Part shown: one piece after another, positions 1 through 5,419 of the stretch
How the letters are laid out: the number at the start of each line of letters is the position of its first letter
Position numbering within the stretch: position 1 is the stretch's first letter
NCBI GenBank assembly: GCA_030638305.1
Contig: DAOWEW010000007.1
Span: 1 to 5,419, forward strand
Direction: 5' to 3'
DNA: 5,419 bases
Origin: Desulfobacteraceae bacterium
GTDB taxonomy: Bacteria > Desulfobacterota > Desulfobacteria > Desulfobacterales > ETH-SRB1
Translations under genes and position numbers: made by a program
The notes under the pieces: generated by a model
Database searches by the model: none
What the model saw: the letters and a program-made list of their open reading frames with translations, nothing else
What the model was told of the DNA's origin: nothing

Positions 1-636
1 CCCACTGCAATCAGACATCTCATTCTTTTCAGTGTCAAACCCGCGTTTGAAAGCATCTTTTAAAACCGTAAACCTGCAATCGCTTCCTTTAAGATAAGAG
101 TCATAATAGTATTCGATTCCTTCAAGGCCATGTCCGTCTATCCCTGAAAATCCAAGCACCTGCGCCGCAAGAGTTTTGTTCGGATAAAAACGTTCGTGCT
201 CAGGTATAAAATCTATGCCTTTGAGATCAAGGTCTTTTACTTGTTTTACTTCCTTTGGTGTGACCTTGCGCTTAATCCATACAAATGATCTGTCAGATGT
301 GAGTTTCCGTTTAAGCGAATTGATGTCAATGTTCAACGTGTTACCAATAGCCCTGGAGGTCGCCTCCGGATCTTCGATATTGGGTGGATATGCAACAATT
401 GATGCAACATCTATAGTCAAGGCCATTTCTCTGTGATTTGCATCGTAAATTATCCCGCGCTTTCCCTGAAATATTAATGACTTTTCATACTGATTTGCTG
501 CTTTTTCTGACAGCCATGAACTGCAAAAAACCTGAAGATAAAAAGCCCTTGCCCCTATAAGTGATAGAAAAATGCTGAAAATAACACCAATCAGAATTAT
601 CCTTAACTTTATGTATTTTTTTCCAATTGATTTCAT
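1..636 (-). CDS. ftsI: FtsI / PBP3, septal peptidoglycan transpeptidase (N-terminal part, cut by window edge)
   Basis: This is the class B penicillin-binding protein that cross-links septal peptidoglycan with FtsW in the divisome. Only the first 212 codons are present; the frame stays open to position 1, so the transpeptidase domain with its SxxK, SxN and KTG motifs lies outside. Visible are a short basic N-terminus (KSIGKKYIK), one membrane anchor at about residues 12-34, then the PBP dimerisation (pedestal) domain. That domain includes GKRGIIYDANHREMA (58-72), matching the family RGxIyDrNGxxLA box, and GFSGIDGHGLEGIE at about 160-173. The ATG at 636-634 overlaps the ftsL stop as ATGA, with no close Shine-Dalgarno, so translation is probably coupled to ftsL. 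Position after mraZ-rsmH-ftsL supports ftsI. A sporulation-type SpoVD paralogue cannot be excluded from this half alone but is unlikely in this context. Confidence 0.93.
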   Translation of the reverse strand, partial: MKSIGKKYIKLRIILIGVIFSIFLSLIGARAFYLQVFCSSWLSEKAANQYEKSLIFQGKRGIIYDANHREMALTIDVASIVAYPPNIEDPEATSRAIGNTLNIDINSLKRKLTSDRSFVWIKRKVTPKEVKQVKDLDLKGIDFIPEHERFYPNKTLAAQVLGFSGIDGHGLEGIEYYYDSYLKGSDCRFTVLKDAFKRGFDTEKNEMSDCSG

Positions 637-929
637 GGAATTATAATCATCTGCTCCGGTTCCGGTGTTTTTAAACCAAGCTGGTTTTTTGCGATTTTTG
701 CGAGCCGTTCCGGAGATTTCAAGCGTGCAAGCTCAACCTTTAAGTTGTTTTGCAGCTTGATAAGATTCCGATTTTTATTCTTTTCATGCGAAATTTCATA
801 CCCCGTGTTTATGCACTGCACCCTGCTCCATGTGTAAATTAAAAGTTCTGCAATAAAGACAGCCATAATGATAAGGCAGATTATCATCATCTTTGTGCTG
901 CGAACATTTTTTTTGGTCTTACGAGCCAT
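633..929 (-). CDS. ftsL: FtsL, bitopic cell-division protein
   Basis: This 98-residue protein has the classic FtsL layout: a short basic cytoplasmic tail (ARKTKKNVRSTK), one hydrophobic segment at about residues 14-33, and a periplasmic helical region of about 40-75 rich in Lys, Asn and Leu that suits the coiled coil formed with FtsB (DivIC). It ends with SPERLAKIAKNQLGLKTPEP, the conserved tail signature of proteobacterial FtsL. FtsL joins FtsB and FtsQ in activating the FtsWI synthase at the septum. It starts only 2 nt after the rsmH stop without a clear ribosome-binding site and its TGA overlaps the ftsI ATG, so both junctions look translationally coupled. FtsL sequences diverge greatly, so identification rests on size, topology, the C-terminal motif and position in the cluster. 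Confidence 0.93.
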   Translation of the reverse strand: MARKTKKNVRSTKMMIICLIIMAVFIAELLIYTWSRVQCINTGYEISHEKNKNRNLIKLQNNLKVELARLKSPERLAKIAKNQLGLKTPEPEQMIIIP

Positions 930-931
930 AA

Positions 932-1870
932 TTACAATTTTTCTACGACTCTAAGTTTTGCACTTCGTGCCATTGGATTGGCTGCAACTTCTTCTTTTGT
1001 CGGCCGCAAAACTTTTTTGGTCAAAAACCGTATCATCCTTGTTTTATTGCAAACACATATTGGCAGGGCAGGTGGGCATATGCACTTGCCTTCGAGAAGT
1101 TTTAACTTTTTTTTTACAATTCTGTCTTCGAGAGAATGAAATGATAATACGCAGAGCCGGCCTTCAGGTTTTAACAAATCAACGGCTGTTTCCATGAATA
1201 ATTTGAGTATGTCCAGCTCTCTGTTAACAGCTATTCTGATAGCCATAAACACTTGAGTAGCAGGGTGAATCTTTCTATTGAATGATATTTTGTTTGGAAT
1301 GGCTCTGCATACGATTGCTGCAAGCTGCTTGCTGGACTTGATTTTTTCTTTCGTTCTTACCGCAACTATTTTTCGTGCTATCTCGCGTGACCGGCGCTCC
1401 TCTCCATATCTATAAAAAATTTCGGCAAGGCTTTTTTCATCCATCGTATTTATCAACTCCTCAGCCGTTGTATCTGATAAAATGTTCATCCGCATATCCA
1501 GCGGTTCATTTTTTCTGAAGCTGAAACCCCGTCCACTTGACTCAAGGTGATGAAATGAAATTCCAAGATCAAGAAGAATGCCATCTACAGCAGTAATATT
1601 TAATTGTGAAAGAATTTTCGGGAAATTTATAAAATTGTCATGAAAGAAATGGGTATTTAACTCGTATGGTTTTAAAACTTTTTTTGCGTTTTTTATTGCA
1701 TCGATATCCTGATCCATGCCGATCAGGATTCCGCCCGGAACAATCTTTTCCAGAATAGCACTTGCATGACCTGAACCGCCAAGCGTACAATCTGCATAGA
1801 TTTTTCCAGGCTTACAATCAAGGTAATGGACAACCTCATTTAACATTACAGGAATGTGTTTGTACGACAT
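932..1870 (-). CDS. rsmH: RsmH (MraW), 16S rRNA (cytosine-1402-N4)-methyltransferase
   Basis: RsmH uses S-adenosylmethionine to methylate N4 of C1402 in the decoding centre of 16S rRNA. The 312-residue length is normal for the family and both ends look complete. Visible motifs are HIPVML at 5-10, the SAM-binding glycine loop DCTLGGSGHA at 27-36, GMDQD at 51-55 (acidic residue for the ribose), DGILLDLGIS at 96-105, RGFSF then PLDMRMN at about 114-129, LSFHSLEDRIVK at about 240-251, and the C-terminal NPMARSAKLR box. The usual box reads NPRxRSAKLR, so the Met is a small deviation. A CxC-PP-xxxCxC cluster (CICPP...CVC) lies near the C-terminus, as in many homologues. Start ATG is 4 nt after the mraZ stop, with AGGA about 10 nt upstream inside the last mraZ codons. 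It sits second in the dcw cluster, its usual place. Confidence 0.97.
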   Translation of the reverse strand: MSYKHIPVMLNEVVHYLDCKPGKIYADCTLGGSGHASAILEKIVPGGILIGMDQDIDAIKNAKKVLKPYELNTHFFHDNFINFPKILSQLNITAVDGILLDLGISFHHLESSGRGFSFRKNEPLDMRMNILSDTTAEELINTMDEKSLAEIFYRYGEERRSREIARKIVAVRTKEKIKSSKQLAAIVCRAIPNKISFNRKIHPATQVFMAIRIAVNRELDILKLFMETAVDLLKPEGRLCVLSFHSLEDRIVKKKLKLLEGKCICPPALPICVCNKTRMIRFLTKKVLRPTKEEVAANPMARSAKLRVVEKL

Positions 1871-1874
1871 AAAA

Positions 1875-2321
1875 TTAGAGTCCTAACTTTGCTATTTCGT
1901 TGCTGACAGCCTCCTTTTTCATATCTTCTTCCATCTGCATCACTTCTTGCTCGTAATTTCCCTTGGACCATATTTCAAAATGAGCTATCTGCCCCACAAG
2001 TACGACCTCTTTATCAAGCTCCGCATACTGCCTTAAAACCGGCGGGATCAGTATTCGTCCCTGCTTGTCACAATTACAATCAGAGGCGCCCCCTATGAAT
2101 ACTCTCCTGAAGCGACGCATATACTCGCTTGTTTCAGCCATTGACAAAACTTTGGATTCGATCTTGCTCCATTGATCAAACGTATAAACAAAAAGGGCTC
2201 TATCTAACCTGGTAACCATTACTCCGCCACCGCCGCCGGCTTTTATGATATCACGGAATCTGGCCGGAATTATTATACGTCCCTTTGAATCAATTGTTTG
2301 AAAGGAGCTTCCCCTGAACAT
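1875..2321 (-). CDS. mraZ: MraZ, transcriptional regulator of the dcw cluster
   Basis: MraZ is a ring-forming DNA-binding protein that binds TGGGN-type repeats at its own promoter and represses the division cluster in E. coli. The 148 residues contain two tandem AbrB/MazE-like half-domains, each with its hallmark: DSKGRIIIPARFR at 11-23 and CDKQGRILIPPVLRQYAEL at 84-102, followed by VVLVGQIAHFEIW at 106-118. The ends look complete. Oddities are a run of five glycines (29-33) in the first half-domain turn, and Cys82 and Cys84 just before the second motif. The ATG at 2321-2319 is preceded by TGGTGA, a weak ribosome-binding site, 4 nt away. That site lies in a tandem duplication and touches the putative operator, so bound MraZ could hinder both transcription and, indirectly, initiation. 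It is the first gene of the cluster; rsmH follows after 4 nt. Confidence 0.97.
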   Translation of the reverse strand: MFRGSSFQTIDSKGRIIIPARFRDIIKAGGGGGVMVTRLDRALFVYTFDQWSKIESKVLSMAETSEYMRRFRRVFIGGASDCNCDKQGRILIPPVLRQYAELDKEVVLVGQIAHFEIWSKGNYEQEVMQMEEDMKKEAVSNEIAKLGL

Positions 2322-2342
2322 AAATCACCACATAAATCACCA
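2319..2342 (-). repeat. Perfect 12-bp tandem duplication covering the mraZ ribosome-binding site and start codon
   Basis: The 12-mer TGGTGATTTATG (minus strand) occurs twice head-to-tail, at 2342-2331 and 2330-2319. Each copy holds a weak ribosome-binding site (TGGTGA) and an ATG. The downstream ATG is the mraZ start. The upstream ATG is in the same frame but reads ATG TGG TGA, so it stops after two codons, 3 nt before the true start. The duplication also duplicates the degenerate MraZ box TGGTG. Confidence 0.9.
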
Positions 2343-2362
2343 TTGATACCCACTTTTTCCCA
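2328..2362 (-). promoter_or_regulatory. MraZ operator: TGGGN-like boxes at 10-bp spacing
   Basis: On the minus strand there are four pentamers, each separated by exactly 5 nt: TGGGA (2362-2358), TGGGT (2352-2348), TGGTG (2342-2338) and TGTGG (2332-2328). The first two fit the known MraZ box TGGGN-N5-TGGGN; the third and fourth are progressively degenerate. Location directly before the mraZ start is where autoregulatory MraZ boxes are found in E. coli. The 10-bp period puts all boxes on one face of the helix, as expected for a ring-shaped oligomer. Spacing and sequence are seen; binding is inferred. Confidence 0.8.
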
Positions 2363-2401
2363 CTATATTTTTGTGAAACTATATTGTTTGATAAATGTCA
2401 A
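2362..2401 (-). promoter_or_regulatory. Alternative weak promoter elements next to the MraZ boxes
   Basis: A perfect -35-like TTGACA lies at 2401-2396 on the minus strand, and two TATAGT hexamers lie at 2383-2378 and 2367-2362. Their spacings from TTGACA are 12 and 28 nt, neither of which is standard, so no complete promoter can be assigned. The second TATAGT abuts MraZ box 1, which is where a repressible -10 would be expected. It may work without a good -35. Confidence 0.2.
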
Positions 2402-2431
2402 GAAATAAATATGCTCAATTAATTTATTTTT

Positions 2432-2461
2432 ATAATAATTCACAAAAGTTAAATGAGTCAA
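2432..2461 (-). promoter_or_regulatory. Candidate sigma-70-type promoter for the mraZ operon
   Basis: On the minus strand TTGACT (2461-2456) is followed after 18 nt by TATTAT (2437-2432), each 5 of 6 to consensus, in very AT-rich DNA. Transcription would start near 2425, giving a leader of about 100 nt that contains the MraZ boxes. AT-rich DNA yields chance matches easily, so confidence is moderate at best. Confidence 0.35.
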
Positions 2462-2479
2462 GGTAAATTAATTTTTAGG

Positions 2480-2494
2480 TGGGGTTTTGTGGGG
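2480..2494 (+). promoter_or_regulatory. TGGGG-N5-TGGGG pair, possible distal MraZ site
   Basis: TGGGG occurs at 2480-2484 and 2490-2494 on the plus strand with a 5-nt spacer (TTTTG), exactly the spacing of a MraZ box pair but in the opposite orientation to the operator at 2328-2362 and about 120 bp away. It lies about 19 bp upstream of the candidate mraZ promoter. Two boxes only, so chance in G-run DNA is possible. Confidence 0.35.
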
Positions 2495-2977
2495 TTCTTA
2501 ATTGGCAAAGTCTAATTCGTTTTTTATACGGCGGGCTTGCCTCGGGTAAATTAGAATTGCTGTGAGCTGACTATCAAAGTATTTGCCTTTATCAGAAACT
2601 ATTCTTTATAAAAAAAATTGGCGGTACAAACAATTCATATTATCTCTCAGTAGTGTCCGGTTAGATTTTTGCATGGGCAAATTTATTTGCAGCGCATAAC
2701 GAATAACTGCTGAAGAGAACTGCAATTTATTCACATTTTCAGGTTGTAAAAAAATGGAAAACCGGAACGTCTGGTTGCAACTTATTTAATTATTACTTGA
2801 AATTTTAAATAGTTTTAAATAGTCTGTAGTCACGTTGCTAATGATATTTGAGAGTTCGGGTTGAACCATCAACTCGAATCACGCCGGGAATATTTATAAA
2901 CACCAACGATCATTATGGAGTTGATTATTCTAAAAATGCTATGGGCTGCTTAGGAAATACTTAATACCAAATTGGTT
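2495..2977. other. Intergenic stretch without a recognisable gene
   Basis: Neither strand has a reading frame of useful length or any protein signature here. Small structures noted are a 14-nt perfect hairpin sequence GCAAATTTATTTGC at 2677-2690, a tandem TTTTAAATAG duplication at 2803-2822, a stem GAGTT/AACTC at 2852-2875, and the palindrome ACCAA-A-TTGGT at 2966-2976 next to the foldback element. No tRNA, riboswitch or intrinsic terminator could be identified. The stretch looks like decayed mobile or spacer DNA. Confidence 0.6.
2648..2670 (+). mobile_element. Possible insertion-sequence end remnant
   Basis: The segment CAGTAGTGTCCGGTTAG followed by a T-run resembles, from memory, the terminal inverted repeat of DDE-transposase insertion sequences common in deltaproteobacteria. 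No matching opposite end and no transposase frame is present in this window. If real, it is a solo, decayed end. Confidence 0.25.
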
Positions 2978-3176
2978 TTAGGAACGAGGTCTAAATAACT
3001 TTCTCATTTAGGTGCTCAGATTTAGGTCGGATTTGTTCGATCTGAAATCACAAAAGTTGAAGGAATAGCGAGCTATTTCAAGATTTTTGTGCCTATTTTT
3101 TTATCGGGCAGATCGGGCAAAGGCGGCCTGAAGATGAGATGCATAAATGGGAAAGTTATTTAGACCTCGTTCCTTA
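2978..3176. mobile_element. 199-bp non-coding foldback (MITE-like) element with 33-bp terminal inverted repeats
   Basis: The ends 2978-3010 and 3144-3176 are inverted copies of each other, 31 of 33 positions matching; the core GGAACGAGGTCTAAATAACT is perfect. Pairing continues inward: 3015-3018 with 3135-3138, 3021-3029 with 3124-3132, 3032-3044 with 3109-3121, CACAAAA 3049-3055 with 3085-3091, TTGAA 3057-3061 with 3077-3081, and ATAG/CTAT around a CGAG loop at 3069-3072. The whole element is therefore one long imperfect palindrome. It has no coding capacity. A 5-bp ATTGG flanks it loosely (2971-2975 and 3180-3184), a possible but weak target duplication. Size, inverted ends and lack of a gene fit a MITE mobilised in trans; no transposase is seen here. 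Confidence 0.78.
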
Positions 3177-3219
3177 ATGATTGGATAATTATTGATTCAT
3201 GCATCAACCCCTCAATATG

Positions 3220-3246
3220 CATTCCTAATGCTGGAGCATGGGAACG
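3220..3246. repeat. REP-like imperfect palindrome upstream of hypF
   Basis: CATTCCTAATGCT (3220-3232) pairs imperfectly with AGCATGGGAACG (3235-3246): the two arms match except for one substitution, one U-G type position and one inserted base. The right arm, GCATGGGAACGAG, resembles the REP-type palindromes of the form CGTTCCC...GGGAACG that I recall as scattered in many proteobacterial genomes. It begins 44 bp past the foldback element and ends 47 bp before the hypF start, so it would lie in or near the hypF leader. Confidence 0.4.
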
Positions 3247-3293
3247 AGAAATAGCTCTATCCGCACAAGTTGTAAAATGATGTTCAAATAAAT

Positions 3294-5419
3294 ATGAAAG
3301 AAAACCATATCGCAAAAAAGCTGGAAATTAATGGCATTGTTCAGGGAGTAGGTTTCAGGCCTTTTGTTTATAATCTTGCAAACAAATTACGGCTAAAAGG
3401 AGAAGTCGCCAACAATTCCTCCGGTGTATCCATTCACATAGAAGGCACAAGGGAAAATATTGATTTTTTTTGCAGCAATCTTTTAAAAGCCCATCCTCCT
3501 CTTGCATATCTTTCAGAAATTTCATTCAATGAAAAATCTGTCGAATATTTTAAAGACTTTTCAATCGTAAAGAGCATAAGCGAAAATTCAAGATCTACTC
3601 TTATTTCTCCGGATGTATCTGTTTGTAATGACTGTCTTCGCGAACTTTTCGATCCTGCTGATTGCCGCTATCAATATCCGTTTATAAACTGCACAAACTG
3701 CGGGCCCAGATATACCATTATTAATGATATTCCTTATGACCGGCCAAGCACATCAATGAAAGACTTTAAAATGTGTAGTAGATGCGAGGCTGAATATCAT
3801 AATCCATCAAACAGAAGATTTCATGCCCAGCCGAATGCCTGTGCTGATTGCGGTCCCCATGTTTTTTTGAAAGACAATACAGGCAAAAATATTCAGTCAA
3901 ATAATCCCGTTGAAAAAACCGCAAGTCTTCTAAAACAGGGCTATATTATTGCGATAAAGGGCATTGGCGGGTTTCACCTTGCAGCGGATGCGGCAAACGA
4001 TGACGCTGTTGTTCGCCTGAGAAAAAGAAAACACCGCAAGAAAAAACCTTTTGCAGTTATGTCCTATGGACTCAGGCAAATTCGAGAATATGCATTTATT
4101 GAGCCCGAAGAAGAAAAACTGCTTAATTCCATTCAGAGACCCATAGTTCTTCTTAGAAAAAAAGAGCCCAATTCCCTATCAAAAGAAGTTTCCCCGAACA
4201 ACCGATACTTTGGAGCTATGCTTCCTTATACCCCGCTTCACTATCTTATTCTAACCTCTGGATTTACTGCATTGATCATGACCAGCGGAAATATCAGCGA
4301 AGAACCCATAGCTATTGACAATGAAGATGCTTTTGACCGGTTAGGAAGTATTGCAGATTATTTTCTGATTCACAACCGGGATATCTATTTAAGAAGCGAT
4401 GATTCAATTATTAAAAGAACCGCAGGCAAAACCCTATTTATCAGACGTTCCAGAGGATATGTACCTGTGCCGGTTTTTTTAAAACAGTTTGTCCCGCAAA
4501 TTCTTGCCTGCGGTGCGGAATTAAAAAATACTGTGTGCCTGACTAAGGGAAAAACCGCTTTTATAAGCCAGCATATCGGAAATTTAGAAAATCCGGCAAC
4601 AAATGACTTTTTCCACCAGACCATAGATCATCTTAAAAGAATTCTTGATATAGAGCCTGAAATTATTGCCTGCGATCTTCATCCGGATTATCTGAGTACA
4701 CGCTATGCAAAAGAGCAGCACGGAGTAGAATTAATTCAGGTTCAGCATCACCACGCACATATTGCATCATGCATGGCGGAAAACAAGCTGGATGGCACAA
4801 TATTGGGGCTTTCATTTGACGGCACCGGTTATGGAACAGACGGTTGTATATGGGGAGGCGAAATACTCATTGTTGAACCTGGGCGTTTCAAAAGGGCGGC
4901 AAGTCTTTCATACATCCCTATGCCTGGAAGTGCTGCCGCGATAAAAGAACCCTGGCGAATGGCAATAAGTTACCTTTACCGGGTCTTTGGAGAAGAATTC
5001 CTGAATCTTGATCTCCCCCTGCTGAAAGAAATAGAAGAAAAAAAGATTAAATTCATAATCAAAATGATTTCAAAAAAGATCAATTCTCCATTAACATCAA
5101 GCCTTGGACGCCTTTTTGACGGAATAGCAGCAATAATCGGAATTAAAAACCACGTCTCTTTTGAAGGACAGGTGGCAATGGATTTAGAAATGCTGGCAGA
5201 CGACAATAGAGATGCAACATATGATTATGAATGGCTTTCAGGGAATACATACAAAGTTCTTACCGAGCCAATAGTCTGTGGCGTTGTAAAAGATATGGAA
5301 GCAGGCATACACCCATCCAGGATAAGCAGTAAATTCCACATGACGCTTATTAAACTTTTTTCAGAACTGTGTGCGGTTATTAGAAAAGAGAGCGGGCTTA
5401 ATCGTATAGTATTAAGCGG
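3294..5419 (+). CDS. hypF: HypF, carbamoyltransferase for [NiFe]-hydrogenase maturation (C-terminus cut by window edge)
   Basis: HypF converts carbamoyl phosphate and ATP to carbamoyl-adenylate and passes the carbamoyl group to the HypE C-terminal Cys, the source of the CN ligands of the NiFe site. Domains run in order. The acylphosphatase domain (about 8-95) has GIVQGVGFRPF with Arg22 and Asn40. The double zinc finger has Cys pairs at 111/114, 133/136, 161/164 and 183/186, giving the canonical x18, x24, x18 spacing. The YrdC-like domain (about 205-392) has KGIGGFHL at 222-229, RKRKHRKKKPFAVM at 243-256, TSGN at 330-333 and RRSRGYVP at 384-391. The Kae1-like domain follows from about 403, with VQHHHAH at 483-489, LSFDGTGYG at 506-514 and KEPWRMA at 551-557. 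The frame is open for 708 codons and ends at IVLSG, the start of the terminal LSGGVFQN box, so a few dozen residues are missing. ATG 3294 is the first start after an in-frame TAA at 3273; no good ribosome-binding site precedes it. Other hyp genes may follow off the edge. Confidence 0.97.
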   Translation, partial: MKENHIAKKLEINGIVQGVGFRPFVYNLANKLRLKGEVANNSSGVSIHIEGTRENIDFFCSNLLKAHPPLAYLSEISFNEKSVEYFKDFSIVKSISENSRSTLISPDVSVCNDCLRELFDPADCRYQYPFINCTNCGPRYTIINDIPYDRPSTSMKDFKMCSRCEAEYHNPSNRRFHAQPNACADCGPHVFLKDNTGKNIQSNNPVEKTASLLKQGYIIAIKGIGGFHLAADAANDDAVVRLRKRKHRKKKPFAVMSYGLRQIREYAFIEPEEEKLLNSIQRPIVLLRKKEPNSLSKEVSPNNRYFGAMLPYTPLHYLILTSGFTALIMTSGNISEEPIAIDNEDAFDRLGSIADYFLIHNRDIYLRSDDSIIKRTAGKTLFIRRSRGYVPVPVFLKQFVPQILACGAELKNTVCLTKGKTAFISQHIGNLENPATNDFFHQTIDHLKRILDIEPEIIACDLHPDYLSTRYAKEQHGVELIQVQHHHAHIASCMAENKLDGTILGLSFDGTGYGTDGCIWGGEILIVEPGRFKRAASLSYIPMPGSAAAIKEPWRMAISYLYRVFGEEFLNLDLPLLKEIEEKKIKFIIKMISKKINSPLTSSLGRLFDGIAAIIGIKNHVSFEGQVAMDLEMLADDNRDATYDYEWLSGNTYKVLTEPIVCGVVKDMEAGIHPSRISSKFHMTLIKLFSELCAVIRKESGLNRIVLS

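Noticed and set aside
215..436. Plus-strand open frame of 73 codons
   Set aside because: It lies antisense within ftsI, whose minus-strand translation gives a clear PBP N-terminus; the plus frame has no recognisable signature.
958..1197. Plus-strand open frame of 79 codons
   Set aside because: It lies antisense to the conserved C-terminal half of rsmH and has no independent coding signal.
2651..2771. Short element bounded by GTGTCCGGTTAG and AACCGGAAC as inverted ends
   Set aside because: Only about seven core bases match in inverted orientation and neighbouring bases diverge, so this is likely chance.
2852..2875. Stem GAGTT/AACTC with tRNA-like arm appearance
   Set aside because: There is no acceptor stem, anticodon arm or CCA at suitable distances, so a tRNA is not supported; no T-run follows, so it is not a terminator either.
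4385..4624. Minus-strand open frame of 79 codons
   Set aside because: It lies antisense inside the YrdC/Kae1-like region of hypF, where the plus frame is strongly conserved.
4762..4944. Plus-strand frame of 60 codons in another phase
   Set aside because: It overlaps the Kae1-like domain of hypF out of frame, with no frameshift in hypF to explain.
4917..4975. HypF MPGSAAAIKEPWRMA where many homologues have GGD or GGA
   Set aside because: The EPWRMA part is intact and the preceding residues vary among homologues, so it does not indicate loss of function.
4976..5206. Minus-strand open frame of 76 codons
   Set aside because: It lies antisense to hypF; composition merely mirrors the hypF codons.

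Overview
The window is ordinary chromosome from an AT-rich Gram-negative bacterium (by eye roughly 35-40% GC). The start of the division and cell-wall (dcw) cluster lies on the minus strand, and a hydrogenase-maturation gene, hypF, lies divergently on the plus strand. The low GC, a hypF of anaerobe type and the style of the intergenic repeats fit an anaerobic deltaproteobacterium such as a Desulfobacterales sulfate reducer. That placement is an inference from the proteins and repeats; no marker gene proves it.

Right to left on the minus strand, positions 2321 to 1 carry mraZ, rsmH, ftsL and the first 212 codons of ftsI, which runs off the left edge. The genes are packed as one transcription unit, with a 4-nt gap, a 2-nt gap and a 4-nt ATGA overlap. 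MraZ is the cluster's own DNA-binding regulator, RsmH methylates 16S rRNA, and FtsL and FtsI are septal membrane proteins. murE, murF and mraY would be expected beyond position 1. Directly upstream of mraZ is a clear MraZ-type operator of TGGGN-like boxes at exact 10-bp spacing. It merges into a perfect 12-bp tandem duplication that contains the ribosome-binding site and start codon of mraZ.

Positions 2322-3293 (about 970 bp) contain no convincing protein gene. They hold the mraZ control region, a second TGGGG pair on the opposite strand, a short stretch resembling an insertion-sequence end, a 199-bp non-coding foldback (MITE-like) element with 33-bp terminal inverted repeats, and a decayed REP-like palindrome just before hypF.

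From 3294 to the right edge is hypF on the plus strand, 708 codons with the last few dozen residues missing. It makes the carbamoyl-derived cyanide ligand precursor for [NiFe]-hydrogenases. It has no evident functional link with the division genes. The most unusual material is the foldback element, whose arm differences are mostly U-G wobbles in one orientation, and the duplicated start region of mraZ.
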